The position numbers were made by a program, and so were the translations under genes. Shown here piece after piece: positions 15,050 through 24,651 of a stretch of 34,345 bases of DNA. Source of the stretch: an uncultured Candidatus Saccharibacteria bacterium. Its GTDB lineage: Bacteria; Patescibacteria; Saccharimonadia; Saccharimonadales; Nanosynbacteraceae. Position 1 is the first letter of the stretch; every line of letters starts with the position of its first letter. The stretch covers positions 1 to 34,345 of the forward strand of contig CAMURE010000001.1 of NCBI GenBank assembly GCA_947097375.1, in the 5' to 3' direction. Below the pieces are notes generated by a model. It did no database searches, was not told where the DNA came from, and worked only from the letters and a program-made list of their open reading frames with translations.

Positions 15050-15934
15050 ATGGCCGTCTACAAAGTTCCTCAGGATGTGGAAGCTGATGACAAGCTGCTC
15101 GGGCCGTTTAGCTTCAAGCAGTTCATTTTCTTGATTATTGCAGTTGGAATGGTTGCGCTAGCATGGGGCCTATTCTCGGTGCTGCCGCCACTGGCGATCA
15201 TCCCGGTGCCAATTGCGCTATTTTTCGGGGCATTAGCCTTACCACTGCGCAAGGATCAGCCAATGGAGGTTTATCTCGCAGCAGTTATTTCATTTATACT
15301 TAAGCCCAAGCAACGACTGTGGCGAGCCGATGGTATTGAGCGAATGGTCGAAGTTATTGCTCCGCGTATCGAGGAAAAGCAATATAGCAAGGGGTATGAC
15401 CAAGCAGAAGTTAATCGCCGACTATCATATCTGGCGACACTGGTAGATACACACGGCTGGTCGGTGCGTGGCGTCAGCAATCCAAACAGCTCGGTGGGGG
15501 GAAGCTCAATGCAAGCAGACTGGTATAACGAGGCTCAGACTGCCCAAGATCCACTCGACCCGAGCAGCAAGACAGCACGTGCTTTTGAAACACTCATTGA
15601 ACGAGCCGACGAGAAGCGCCACGATGAAATTGTACAGCAAATGCAGCGAGCTCAAACCACACAGACCTCCCAAGATGACCAAACACCCTTACCACAAACC
15701 TCAACCTTCAATCCATACCCAGCCATGCAGCAATCTATTATTACACCTATCGGCGAGCGACAACCTACATCAGCCGACGCCAACCAAGCCGCGCCCTCTA
15801 GCACGCCACCCGTTTCACCTGCTATAATGGACTTAGCGCGCAATCACAGCGACCTGTCAGTTGCCTCACTGCAGCGGGAGGCTGGACGCATCCAAAAAGA
15901 ACATGACAAGGAAGTGGTGATTTCGCTTCACTAG
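15050..15934 (+). CDS. PrgI-family T4SS protein (VirB3-like)
   Basis: 294 residues. The first ~110 residues match the PrgI/VirB3 layout: VYKVPQDVEADDKLLGPFSFKQ, then two hydrophobic helices (FIFLIIAVGMVALAWGLF and LAIIPVPIALFFGALAL), then YLAAVISFILKPKQRLW. PrgI proteins are small inner-membrane subunits encoded next to VirB4-type ATPases. The remaining ~180 residues are polar, with YDQAEVNRRLSYLATLVDTHGW (amphipathic) and a Gln/Thr/Pro-rich disordered region before a short charged C-terminus. It lies 20 nt after the VirB6-B stop and 5 nt before the TraC-like gene. Confidence 0.88.
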   Translation: MAVYKVPQDVEADDKLLGPFSFKQFIFLIIAVGMVALAWGLFSVLPPLAIIPVPIALFFGALALPLRKDQPMEVYLAAVISFILKPKQRLWRADGIERMVEVIAPRIEEKQYSKGYDQAEVNRRLSYLATLVDTHGWSVRGVSNPNSSVGGSSMQADWYNEAQTAQDPLDPSSKTARAFETLIERADEKRHDEIVQQMQRAQTTQTSQDDQTPLPQTSTFNPYPAMQQSIITPIGERQPTSADANQAAPSSTPPVSPAIMDLARNHSDLSVASLQREAGRIQKEHDKEVVISLH

Positions 15935-15939
15935 GTGGG

Positions 15940-16986
15940 ATGTCTATGCAATCAGATCAGCAACAACAATCGTATCATCATCCATTAGACGCAGCTACTG
16001 CGCCGCAGTTTGGTGGGCCATCAAATCCAGGTCAGCCAGTGATGCCGGGTGTTATCGCCTCTGGCCCAGATCCTGTGTCAACTATGCAAACACCACCGTA
16101 CACAAACCAATATTCTAACCAGCTCAGCCCACCACAGCAGCCAACAAATCAACAGACACCTGGTGCACAACCAACACCCAGCTTACCACCCGCACCCGAA
16201 CCCACTCAGCCACAACAGGCCTCTCAGCAGCCAACTCCTCAAGCAAAACCTCAGCAAAAAGGCCCGACCAGCACCCAGAACACGTTGCTATTTTCTGAGA
16301 TGCGCGAAAATATGATCATCATGAATGATGGCAGCTTTCGGGCGGTCGTTCAGTGTCAGTCGATTAACTTTGACCTGATGAGCGGTCGTGAGCGCGAAGG
16401 GGTTGAGTTTAGCTATCAAAACTTCCTTAATTCACTCTATTTTCCAGTTCAAGTACTCATTCGCTCACGGCGCGTTGATATCGGACCGTATATTGATCGC
16501 CTCGTTGATATTCGCCGCAACCAAGACAATATGCTCCTCAACGTGCTGATGGACGACTATATCAATTTTATCGACGTCCTCGCCCAAGAAGCCAATATCA
16601 TGGATAAGGATTTTTACATCGTTGTACCGTACTACCAGAGCGGTGACGTACAGGTTATTAAACAACAAGCCAAGGGTCTGTTTGATAGCTTTTTTGGCGG
16701 CAAGAAAGATAACACCGTTACCAAGATCGAGCAAACCGCCTACGAAAAGGCCAAGGATGAAATTAAGAACCGAGTTGATGCGGTAATGAGCGGGCTGTTT
16801 CAGATGGGCGTGAAGAGTTCGCAGCTTAACACCAAACAGCTGGGTGAATTATTCTATAGTTCATACAACCCTGACGTAGCACCGCAACAACCATTGAGCG
16901 TTGGCGCCGATGAGCTAGCAACGACTTATGTCCGCAAGGGTCAGGGCGAATCACCACATGGATATGGAGGAGCACGACATGGCTAG
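15940..16986 (+). CDS. TraC-like protein: VirB4 N-terminal domain encoded separately
   Basis: 348 residues. The first ~105 residues are a Gln/Pro-rich low-complexity region. After that comes a folded domain (LLFSEMRENMIIMNDGSFRAVVQ, LIRSRRVDIGPYID, FYIVVPYYQ) matching the N-terminal domain of VirB4/TraC conjugation ATPases, which contacts the membrane subunits. There is no Walker motif; the ATPase half is the next gene, overlapping by 8 bases. GGTGG at 15934-15938 is better spaced for the in-frame ATG at 15946 than for the one at 15940, so the true start may be two codons later. The low-complexity arm could be a flexible tether. Confidence 0.82.
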   Translation: MSMQSDQQQQSYHHPLDAATAPQFGGPSNPGQPVMPGVIASGPDPVSTMQTPPYTNQYSNQLSPPQQPTNQQTPGAQPTPSLPPAPEPTQPQQASQQPTPQAKPQQKGPTSTQNTLLFSEMRENMIIMNDGSFRAVVQCQSINFDLMSGREREGVEFSYQNFLNSLYFPVQVLIRSRRVDIGPYIDRLVDIRRNQDNMLLNVLMDDYINFIDVLAQEANIMDKDFYIVVPYYQSGDVQVIKQQAKGLFDSFFGGKKDNTVTKIEQTAYEKAKDEIKNRVDAVMSGLFQMGVKSSQLNTKQLGELFYSSYNPDVAPQQPLSVGADELATTYVRKGQGESPHGYGGARHG

Positions 16987-18841
16987 GAAAAAGAAATTAG
17001 ACGCCATTGATATCGCCGCTCAACAGCGCGCCCGTGAGCAAGCTGAGGTAGAGCAGGCATTTCTCACCGGCGTGAGAACCTTACGCGACTTTATCGCTCC
17101 AAGCAGCCTCGAGCTCAAGTCTGACCACTTCCGCCTCGGCTCAAAATACGGCCGCACCATGTACGTCTACGGCTATCCGCGCGAGCTATACACCGGCTGG
17201 CTCAGTTCGGTGATCAACATCGACGAGGTGCTGGATATCAGTATGTTCATTTACCCAGTTGACACCCAGGTGGTGCTCAACAACCTACGCAAGAAAGTGA
17301 CGCAGCTCGAGGCCAGCCTCAGCATCAATTCCGAGAAGGGCAAGGTGCGCGACCCAGCGATGGAAGCTGCCCTGCAGGACGCCGAGGAACTACGCAATCA
17401 GCTACAGATTGGCTCGGAAAAGTTCTTCCGCTTTGGCCTTTACATCACGATTTATGCCGACAGCATTGATGAGCTCAACTTTATCCAACACAAGATTGAG
17501 ACAATTTTTGGCCAGCAGCTAGTATTCTCTAAGGTTGCCTCGGCCCAACAAGAGCAGGGCCTCAACAGCACTATTCCACAGCTGACCGACCAGCTCCAGG
17601 TCCGTCGCAACATGAATACCGGTGCCATTTCTACTAGCTTTCCGTTTACCTCGGCCGACCTGACCGACGGCAAGGGCGTGTTATACGGTATCAATATGCA
17701 TAATAACGGCTTGGTGATTTTTGACCGCTTTTCCCTCGAGAATGCTAATATGGTGGTGTTCGCTAAATCTGGTGCCGGTAAGTCGTTCACCGTCAAGCTC
17801 GAGGCGCTGCGCAGCATGATGCTTGGTTCAGACATCGTGATTATCGACCCAGAAAACGAATACCAGAAGCTGTCCGACGCCGTTGGCGGTAGCTACATTC
17901 GACTCAGCCTCAACAGCGACACCCGCATTAATCCGTTTGATCTACCGCGAGTGATTGATACCGATGAGGCAGACGATGCACTGAGGGCGAATTTAGTGAC
18001 GCTGCATGGCTTGCTGCGACAGATGCTGGGTGGCTCACAGACAACAGCGAGCGGGCAGATTATCGCTGGACTGACGGCCGCCGAGGAGGCTGATATTGAC
18101 CAGGCGCTGATCGACACCTATGCTCGCGTCGGCATCACCGCCGACCCGTTGACACATCACTCGACACCGCCAACTATCGCCGACCTCTATGATACGCTGC
18201 TTCATATGGGCGGCACCGGGCCAAGCCTTGCCCAACGGCTCCGCAAGTTTACCTCGGGTACTTTCGCTGGTATCTTTAGTCAGCAATCAAACATTGATAT
18301 CAATAACACCATGGTGGTCTTTAATATCCGTGACCTTGAGGACGAGCTACGACCGATCGCTATGTACATTGTGCTCAATCACATCTGGAACATCACGCGT
18401 ACCGACCAAAAGCGGCGCATGCTCATCGTCGATGAGGCGTGGCAGCTGATGCGCTACGACGACTCGGCCAACTTCCTGTTTTCTCTCGCCAAGCGCGCCC
18501 GCAAATACCAGCTCGGCCTCACGACCATCACCCAGGACGTCGAGGACTTTATGGGTAGCAAAATGGGCCGGGCCATTGTCGCTAACTCGTCGATGCAGCT
18601 ACTACTCAAGCAGTCAACCAGCGCCGTTGACGTCCTTTCCAGCGTCTTTAAGCTAACCGAGGAAGAGCAAAAACGCCTCGCCAATTTCCCCGTGGGCCAA
18701 GGGCTATTCTTTGCCGGACAAAACCACGTTCACATCCAGATCCAGGCCAGTGATACCGAATACGAACTCATCAACACCTCGCCAATCTCTCGACATCAAC
18801 TACCATCAGAAACGCCGCTCGGCGGGTATGGGGCAGTGTAG
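16979..18841 (+). CDS. virB4: VirB4-type T4SS ATPase (motor domain)
   Basis: 620 residues. It powers T4SS assembly and/or substrate passage at the cytoplasmic face of the inner membrane. The N-terminal part has FRLGSKYGRTMYVYGYPRE and a helical region (about 100-150). Walker A is FAKSGAGKSFTVK (about 260-272). Then IIDPENEYQKL, typical of VirB4, is followed by Walker B MLIVDEAWQLM (about 480-490) and the GLTTITQDVEDF motif. The start is the ATG at 16979: GGAGGAG lies 6 nt upstream, whereas the longest frame would begin 51 bases earlier inside the previous gene. It overlaps the TraC-like gene by 8 bases, so the two halves of one ancestral ATPase are translationally coupled. Confidence 0.93.
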   Translation: MARKKKLDAIDIAAQQRAREQAEVEQAFLTGVRTLRDFIAPSSLELKSDHFRLGSKYGRTMYVYGYPRELYTGWLSSVINIDEVLDISMFIYPVDTQVVLNNLRKKVTQLEASLSINSEKGKVRDPAMEAALQDAEELRNQLQIGSEKFFRFGLYITIYADSIDELNFIQHKIETIFGQQLVFSKVASAQQEQGLNSTIPQLTDQLQVRRNMNTGAISTSFPFTSADLTDGKGVLYGINMHNNGLVIFDRFSLENANMVVFAKSGAGKSFTVKLEALRSMMLGSDIVIIDPENEYQKLSDAVGGSYIRLSLNSDTRINPFDLPRVIDTDEADDALRANLVTLHGLLRQMLGGSQTTASGQIIAGLTAAEEADIDQALIDTYARVGITADPLTHHSTPPTIADLYDTLLHMGGTGPSLAQRLRKFTSGTFAGIFSQQSNIDINNTMVVFNIRDLEDELRPIAMYIVLNHIWNITRTDQKRRMLIVDEAWQLMRYDDSANFLFSLAKRARKYQLGLTTITQDVEDFMGSKMGRAIVANSSMQLLLKQSTSAVDVLSSVFKLTEEEQKRLANFPVGQGLFFAGQNHVHIQIQASDTEYELINTSPISRHQLPSETPLGGYGAV

Positions 18842-18847
18842 TATAAT
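18842..18847 (+). promoter_or_regulatory. Candidate -10 of the cell-wall hydrolase operon
   Basis: TATAAT begins at the base after the virB4 stop and ends 9 nt before the ATG at 18857. A GGAG within the gap could alternatively be an SD sequence for a read-through transcript. Confidence 0.5.
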
Positions 18848-18856
18848 TGGAGATGT

Positions 18857-21658
18857 ATGACGATAACCATAGAGCCACCAAGACTTGACTATACGACAGA
18901 CGATGATGTCGATGATAGGTTAAACCCGTCAGCTCAAGGTCGATCAGACTCGTCGACCCAACTGAGCATTAGTGAACAAGCAGCGCTTGATCAAATAGAG
19001 AGAGATTTAGAACGCACTAGTCACGACTCCAGTGGGGTTCGGGATAATCAGTTTGACTATCGCAACAACGGCGCCTATAATGCCTCGCAGGGTGTCACAG
19101 ATCAAGAAGAGTATGCCAGTAGCTGGCAAACCAGGGTTGGCTCCTCTCGAAGACAACAAAAGCCAAACAATAAGCAACGCCTTGGGGCGTTCCTACGCAA
19201 GCGGTCCGCAACAACAGTGGTCGTTGGGCTGGGGCTCGTGCTAATTATCGCCATCGGGGGTTCGTTCAGTGTTGGTTCACTACTTCTCAACATCAAAGAA
19301 TTAATAGTTGAACGTCATGACCTACGAGCTATCGATGCCGATCATCGTTCCGGGCAACTACTCGCTAAACGCCTTGGTGAAGCCGGTACTCGAGGTTGTA
19401 GCGGCCCAGTAAGAGTAACTTGTAAGTTTACACGCCCATCAAATAAATTAATAAAAAATCTCGCGAAGGCAGGTATTAAGGCTGTTGACAACAAAGGTAA
19501 TACTATTGATAAACAAGGCTGGCTTGCTGGTAAAACACGACCCTCAAAGTACATTCTACCAGACGGTAAGGAGATAACCGCAAGAGGTTTTCGTACAGAG
19601 CTGGCGAATAACCCCTGGGCGAGAAGTGCCTTTCGACGCGCATACAATCCTCGCTGGGCCGTGTGGTCAGACAAGGTAGCAAAGAGGCTATTTAAGGATC
19701 TGGGTCTTAGTAAAAGCCTACCAAAAGACCTGGAAAAAGCCGACTCAGCCGAAAAAGCGAAAGAAGCAGCAGGCAAGGCATCCAAGGGTGAAAACATGGA
19801 TAAAGACCACGTGAAGGCCGCCATAGAGAAAGAGGCAAAGGGGTTCTCTAAAAAAAATATAAAAGGGATTAGAAAAATTTTTGGCAATATCGCCAGTCCT
19901 GGACAGTGGCCACTTGTTGCTGCTCGATCCACCTGTCTAGCATCTGCCGCACCAGGAATGGTTGTTAAAATCATTAGGGATTATCAATATCTCCAGTTCG
20001 CAAAATACGCCATGATATTCTTAGTCGCAGCCGACTCAATTAAGGCAGGGGAGGCTGATCCAAAAATTATTGGTGCTCTTGGGGCGCTATTAACAACACC
20101 AGTGAACGGTAAAAGCGCCATGGACTCATTTGGTATGCGCAATAGTCTAATGGGCGACACTAATCCAAAAGGTGATGCATATAAGAAATATGTTCCAAGT
20201 GCCGACCGATCATTATCTGGGCTAATCCAAATGCGTAATGACCCGAATATTAAACAGATTTGCGCCCTAGCAAATAGTACCGAGGCTGATGTAGCCGCCC
20301 AGATTGCAGACAAAACAATAAAATTAACTAACCCCGCTGGGTGGGTAGCCTTAGGGCTTAATGGTGTTATTTGGGTGCTTGAAAAAACCGGCACACTTGA
20401 TAAGCTCGTTGCCCCTATTTTCGAAAAGTTTATTGCAGCCCTAATGGAAAACCTGCCAATTGACGAGATATTAAAATCCGTCCTTGGTGATTTAACAGCA
20501 AATGTCATCGGAGAGGCGGCGGGAGATGTTATCACCGCTGGGGCAACTGGCCTTATGGTAAAAATGGCCAGTCGAGGTGCGGGTGGGGCACTCACTAAAC
20601 AACAGCGGAAACAGCATGCCCAGCTAATAGCAAATCCGATACGCCTCGCCTGGGCGGAGGAAGACAGAGCAACACGAAGTCCTCTTGACGCCTCTAGTCC
20701 GCACACATTTCTTGGCAGTATTTATAGGAAACTTATTCCGTATTATTCTAGTATATCAACCGTTACTGGAACCCTTGCTGCATTCAATGGACTATTCTCC
20801 AGCTCATTGTCTTCGCTAATTCGGTCAAAAACTAGTGCTGCCGCCAATTTTGATGACCGGGAAATGGAGATGTGTCCAGACCCCCTGATTCAAAATAATA
20901 ACATCGCTTCGTCGGCCTTTTGTGGCGTATACTACGGCATGTCACCACAATATGCAAACCTTGACATAGAAGATATTAGCATGGAATTACTCTCCAAGGG
21001 ACAAATAGATAATGACGGAAACATTAAAGAAGGCAGCGAATTAGCTGAGCGAATGCAGACTTGTCGAGATGACGACACGACAGCCCTAGCCGAATGTAAG
21101 GTTGAAACTCGTGAGGCAGCGCTGTATCATCTGTATCAGTCGTACAGCGACGACGCCGACATGCAAGACGATGAGGGCTCAGAGAGGGAGGGGGCATCTG
21201 ACAGCAATAATAACAGTGGGCCAGCCACCGACAAGCCTAGCAGGGACGGTTGGGTGAAGCCTATAGATGCTGCTCCGGGGTTTGGTTGGCATGCACAAGG
21301 AAAAAAGGGCCTCCATAAAGCCTTAGACTTCCCGGCACCAGCCGGAACCCCTGTTATGGCTGCTCATGACGGCACTATCACAAAGCAGTGGGACATGGGC
21401 TCGTGCGGCTGGGCAACCGTTATTACAGCGGAGGGGGTGCCGGGTATCTGGCACATCTATCAACACGCAGACCCCCTGCCAGAGGCAAAGGTTGGTACAG
21501 TGGTCAAGCGTGGTCAAGTAATTGCTCGCGTTGGCCGATTCTGTGGCTCCGCAACGCACCTTCACTTTGGCATCGAGACCGCTAACCGCGTTAGTATATA
21601 CACCGACTCCGGAAGTCAGGACACCTCGCGCGACCCAAAGGATTATATACCACTATGA
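18857..21658 (+). CDS. Membrane-anchored M23 (LytM-type) metallopeptidase, T4SS-associated
   Basis: 933 residues. Residues 1-110 are polar and cytoplasmic. One strong helix follows at about 115-145 (TTVVVGLGLVLIIAIGGSFSVG). Residues 145-790 form a large exported region with a Lys/Ala-rich helical part, further hydrophobic stretches around 345-380 and 470-580, and several cysteines. The C-terminal ~120 residues are a peptidase M23 domain: zinc motif H-x3-D (LHKALDFPAPAG, about 818-829), GTPVMAAHDG, IYQHADP and the final HLHFGIE (about 900). These motifs are complete, so it is probably an active zinc endopeptidase cutting peptidoglycan cross-links. Conjugation systems commonly carry such an enzyme to open the wall. 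It overlaps the next gene by ATGA, starting a five-gene coupled operon. Confidence 0.87.
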   Translation: MTITIEPPRLDYTTDDDVDDRLNPSAQGRSDSSTQLSISEQAALDQIERDLERTSHDSSGVRDNQFDYRNNGAYNASQGVTDQEEYASSWQTRVGSSRRQQKPNNKQRLGAFLRKRSATTVVVGLGLVLIIAIGGSFSVGSLLLNIKELIVERHDLRAIDADHRSGQLLAKRLGEAGTRGCSGPVRVTCKFTRPSNKLIKNLAKAGIKAVDNKGNTIDKQGWLAGKTRPSKYILPDGKEITARGFRTELANNPWARSAFRRAYNPRWAVWSDKVAKRLFKDLGLSKSLPKDLEKADSAEKAKEAAGKASKGENMDKDHVKAAIEKEAKGFSKKNIKGIRKIFGNIASPGQWPLVAARSTCLASAAPGMVVKIIRDYQYLQFAKYAMIFLVAADSIKAGEADPKIIGALGALLTTPVNGKSAMDSFGMRNSLMGDTNPKGDAYKKYVPSADRSLSGLIQMRNDPNIKQICALANSTEADVAAQIADKTIKLTNPAGWVALGLNGVIWVLEKTGTLDKLVAPIFEKFIAALMENLPIDEILKSVLGDLTANVIGEAAGDVITAGATGLMVKMASRGAGGALTKQQRKQHAQLIANPIRLAWAEEDRATRSPLDASSPHTFLGSIYRKLIPYYSSISTVTGTLAAFNGLFSSSLSSLIRSKTSAAANFDDREMEMCPDPLIQNNNIASSAFCGVYYGMSPQYANLDIEDISMELLSKGQIDNDGNIKEGSELAERMQTCRDDDTTALAECKVETREAALYHLYQSYSDDADMQDDEGSEREGASDSNNNSGPATDKPSRDGWVKPIDAAPGFGWHAQGKKGLHKALDFPAPAGTPVMAAHDGTITKQWDMGSCGWATVITAEGVPGIWHIYQHADPLPEAKVGTVVKRGQVIARVGRFCGSATHLHFGIETANRVSIYTDSGSQDTSRDPKDYIPL

Positions 21659-22080
21659 TAACTCTTTTTAAAAAAACCCTTCCATTTATAGCCGTTATTT
21701 TTATCGGTTACTCAGTCTGGATTGTCTTTAATATTATATCCAACCCTGCACCAGACCCCACTTCAACCGTACAGACCGCTACTGTGTCTAACGACACCAT
21801 CATAACTGCCGCCCATCTCATACTACAGAAGCACAATATCCTTACAAAAAAAGATAATCTAGTCATTGAGAATATAAGCTACATTGATGACCGATGGCTC
21901 ACTGCAAAAATAACTATATCGAGCGAACCGACCGATAGCGAGGCTAGAACTATGGTATATGTATTTAAAAGGGATGGCCAGACGGTTAACCCCGTAGCCT
22001 TCTCGGGAGATAGTTTCTCAAGAAGCAGTTTTCAGGAGCCTGTATCTGACAATTTTATACAAAGGATTAACACAAGATGA
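21655..22080 (+). CDS. Small single-helix exported-domain protein, paralogue of 24648 product
   Basis: 141 residues. An N-terminal helix (LPFIAVIFIGYSVWIVFNII, about 9-28) anchors a ~110-residue exported domain. I recognise no named family. The segment ISYIDDRWLTAKITI ... VYVFKRDGQTVNPVAF parallels WYAAIFTQG ... YFIVAKRSGDTWSIV in the last gene of the same operon, so the two are likely related beta-rich domains. ATGA overlaps at both ends indicate coupled translation with the two hydrolases that flank it, suggesting a structural or regulatory partner. Confidence 0.75.
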   Translation: MITLFKKTLPFIAVIFIGYSVWIVFNIISNPAPDPTSTVQTATVSNDTIITAAHLILQKHNILTKKDNLVIENISYIDDRWLTAKITISSEPTDSEARTMVYVFKRDGQTVNPVAFSGDSFSRSSFQEPVSDNFIQRINTR

Positions 22081-24044
22081 TAAGAAAGATTAAAGTAGCC
22101 CTTATTACACTTATTATTGGCTTTACTGCGGTTAATCCAATAGCCTATGTTAAGGCCGGTATTGATCCGGGCGACTACAGCTCACAGATGATTCAATTTT
22201 TTGACAAAAATGGAGCCTGTAGCCCCGGAATGTCACAAGCCACCGACAGTGGAAATGTCAAAACTATTCCAGTTGGGGATATCCCGGCGGAGGGAATGGA
22301 GGTGGGTGCGACAACCTACGGCGGTACATATAGAAAGAGTGAGGACAAGTGGGTTTCTACAAATTCAAACCAGGGTGTATATATAGGGTACAGATCCGAC
22401 GATAACGGTATGTCAAGTTACGGTCCAGCAATGGCGGGGTCAACCGGATGGGCTGAACTGAGGGGTAGTGGGGGTATTGGAAAAGCACTTGGTGGACTAA
22501 AGATTGGTACCAAGATTAAAATATCGTATCAGGGAAAATACGTTATAGCCGAAAAGCGCGACATTGGATATGGCGGTGGCGGCTCTAATCAGGTAGATGG
22601 TAAGAAAAAAGCTGTTGATTTGTGGTGGGAAGTAGCAGCAATGCTTGGCTTTACGGGCGGCACTGGTGTTGTTAAGATTCATGGTGTCGATCCCTCAACA
22701 CCCCTAACACCAAACAATACCGTTTTTGACAGCGAAGATCGCTCTCTACGTAACAACGGCAGTGCGCTCCCGGACGGCAACAGTGGTCAGTCATCTGACA
22801 TAAAGACCCCATTAGCATCAAGTGCTGTTTGCTGCCCAGATAACGGCTCCTCGACAACCACAACTGGCATCACAGGATCAACTAATCAAGAAAAGGTTTG
22901 GAACTTTTTGCGGTCTCGCGGACTAACACCGGAGCAGACCGCTGGCATCATGGGGAATATTCACCAAGAATCGAGTTTTAGTCCAACTAGACAAGAGGCC
23001 GGTAAGGCTTGGGGTAGTGGCGGGGGTTGGGGGCTTGCCCAATGGACTTTTGGGCGACGAACTAAGATTGTCGAGAAGCTTAAAGAACTACACCCTGATC
23101 TAGTGAAGTATTATGACGAGCGGTACGGTGGTCAACCAAAAGATGACGGTCGCATCGACACAATACCAGCGGGGGATAACGACAGACTTATTCAGTTTCA
23201 ATTAACCTTTCTCGAGACTGAAAGTATGGGTCGCAAGGTAGATCCAAAAAACATACCCGGGAGCCTTCGGTCAAATAGTAACCTACAGGGCAAGAACCTC
23301 AGTGAGTGGGATATGTTAAAGCAGATCAAAACCGTCGACGAAGCCCTGGTGTTTTGGCACAACAACTTTGAGGTGTCTGCAGACTCGCCCCAGAAGGTCA
23401 CTGAAGCACGGGGCAAACCTGCGGCATCGTTCCTGTCACAGTTTCAGGGGTCGACAGCAGGAGCCGCAATGAGTACTGCCACCTGCGCGGCAAGTGGCGC
23501 CGCTAGCAACGGATCCCTTCAGGATCTAGTTGCACAATATGCCTGGCCAAAGTACAGGGGAAACGATATTACACCAACAGCCGCATACAAAGCCGCGGTG
23601 ACCAAGGCGGTAAGTGAGCAGCGATACGTAGGAGGTAGCGGTATCTCGCGCTGTGGCGGTGGTATGCCAGGAATTGACTGTGGCGGATTTGTAACAACAT
23701 TAATGTATGACAGTGGTTTTGACAAGGGATATAATGACAATGCCAAGGGTGGACCCACTAACCAACAAGAGGCTTGGGCTCGAAAAAATTGGGAGCTACT
23801 CGGCAGGGGAGACAAGATAAACTCTGCTGATCTTAAGCCTGGTGACGTAGCCTTTCGCCCAGGACACACATACGTGTTTATTGGGGACGTGACAACAAAA
23901 GAGGGCGAAAAGTTTGAATATAACATTGCGTCTTCATCATATTGTCAGCGTGCACCAATGGCCGGAAAGGAAATTATTACCCAATCTGACACCACATGGT
24001 ACAGAAAGAAAGGAGACAGCTCAGGTGGACAAAGTGCGCTTTAA
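22077..24044 (+). CDS. Multi-domain peptidoglycan hydrolase: barrel-like domain, lysozyme, NlpC/P60
   Basis: 655 residues with a signal peptide (MIRKIKVALI through YVKAG, about residue 28). Region 1 (about 75-205) has a Gly-rich fold with KYVIAEKRDIGYGGGG, AVDLWWEVAAMLGF and GTGVVKIHGVD, resembling double-psi-beta-barrel/3D-like domains. Region 2 (about 270-455) matches the phage tail lysozyme family: WNFLRSRGLTPEQTAGIMGN, catalytic-type Glu in HQESSF (about E298), GWGLAQWT. Region 3 (about 485-650) is NlpC/P60-like: nucleophile Cys in IDCGGFV (about C535), LKPGDVAF and His in RPGHTYVF (about H597). It could cut both the glycan and peptide parts of the wall. It is coupled by ATGA to the previous gene and is probably the lytic tip component of the T4SS, like VirB1. 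Confidence 0.85.
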   Translation: MIRKIKVALITLIIGFTAVNPIAYVKAGIDPGDYSSQMIQFFDKNGACSPGMSQATDSGNVKTIPVGDIPAEGMEVGATTYGGTYRKSEDKWVSTNSNQGVYIGYRSDDNGMSSYGPAMAGSTGWAELRGSGGIGKALGGLKIGTKIKISYQGKYVIAEKRDIGYGGGGSNQVDGKKKAVDLWWEVAAMLGFTGGTGVVKIHGVDPSTPLTPNNTVFDSEDRSLRNNGSALPDGNSGQSSDIKTPLASSAVCCPDNGSSTTTTGITGSTNQEKVWNFLRSRGLTPEQTAGIMGNIHQESSFSPTRQEAGKAWGSGGGWGLAQWTFGRRTKIVEKLKELHPDLVKYYDERYGGQPKDDGRIDTIPAGDNDRLIQFQLTFLETESMGRKVDPKNIPGSLRSNSNLQGKNLSEWDMLKQIKTVDEALVFWHNNFEVSADSPQKVTEARGKPAASFLSQFQGSTAGAAMSTATCAASGAASNGSLQDLVAQYAWPKYRGNDITPTAAYKAAVTKAVSEQRYVGGSGISRCGGGMPGIDCGGFVTTLMYDSGFDKGYNDNAKGGPTNQQEAWARKNWELLGRGDKINSADLKPGDVAFRPGHTYVFIGDVTTKEGEKFEYNIASSSYCQRAPMAGKEIITQSDTTWYRKKGDSSGGQSAL

Positions 24045-24651
24045 ACTACTCGCAGCCCTAATAGTGGCATTGTCATTGGCAGTAATTGGCTACGCAGCCC
24101 TTTTAAGGGTGGACCGGTCAGGAAAAACTCCTCTTCAGATACTAGTTGCACCAAATGACTCGACTGTTACTGTAAATGACTTAATTATTAGGGGATCCCA
24201 GACTATCTACCTTAAGCCTGGAACCTATACCCTAAAGGTTACCAACGAAGGATTTGAGTCGAAAACATCTAGTATTATTGTTAGCGACACACCACAAATT
24301 GCCGTTTTTCCACTTTTAGCCATTACAGACTCCGCCAAACAAAAAGCAGCCAATGATGCAACAAGCTACGCGAAGATCGAGGACGCGGCATATGCAGACT
24401 CTCAGAAAAAGGGTGACGAGTTTAGGGAAAAGCACCCGATCACGGCTCAATTGCCGCTAAAAACTATGTTATTTACGATCGGCTATCGCATTGACCCAAA
24501 TGACCAAAATAAAATTATCATTGAGGTTGATGCCGCGAAGGGATATCGCAATCAGGCAATTCAGCACATAAGAAAGCTTGGCTTTAATCCAGCAGACTTT
24601 AATATTAAAATCAGAAACTACACCAATCCGTTTGATGGGGGATCATTATGA
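24025..24651 (+). CDS. Single-helix protein with PEGA-like domain
   Basis: 208 residues from the GTG at 24025, chosen because AAGGAG (24010-24015) lies 9 nt upstream. An N-terminal helix (FKLLAALIVALSLAVIGYAAL, about 6-26) is followed by a PEGA-like repeat (PLQILVAPNDSTVTVNDLII ... LKPGTYTLKVTNEGFES, about 36-83), a surface beta domain seen in envelope proteins. The C-terminal ~110 residues are alpha/beta and unassigned. The first 20 bases overlap the hydrolase gene. It probably supports or positions the wall-cutting enzymes. Confidence 0.77.
   Translation: MDKVRFKLLAALIVALSLAVIGYAALLRVDRSGKTPLQILVAPNDSTVTVNDLIIRGSQTIYLKPGTYTLKVTNEGFESKTSSIIVSDTPQIAVFPLLAITDSAKQKAANDATSYAKIEDAAYADSQKKGDEFREKHPITAQLPLKTMLFTIGYRIDPNDQNKIIIEVDAAKGYRNQAIQHIRKLGFNPADFNIKIRNYTNPFDGGSL

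Noticed and set aside
16928..16978. Upstream extension of virB4 (17 extra codons)
   Set aside because: It lies inside the TraC-like gene; GGAGGAG 6 nt before the ATG at 16979 clearly marks the start.
19984..20706. 240-codon open frame antisense to the M23 peptidase gene, and a similar one at 19342-19974
   Set aside because: No SD sequence or promoter, residue composition typical of an antisense shadow, and the plus-strand frame has clear domain signatures and operon overlaps.
22890..23440. Phage tail lysozyme domain as a sign of a prophage
   Set aside because: No capsid, portal, tail, integrase or lysis genes are nearby; the gene is coupled by overlaps to T4SS-associated genes, so it is read as a T4SS hydrolase.
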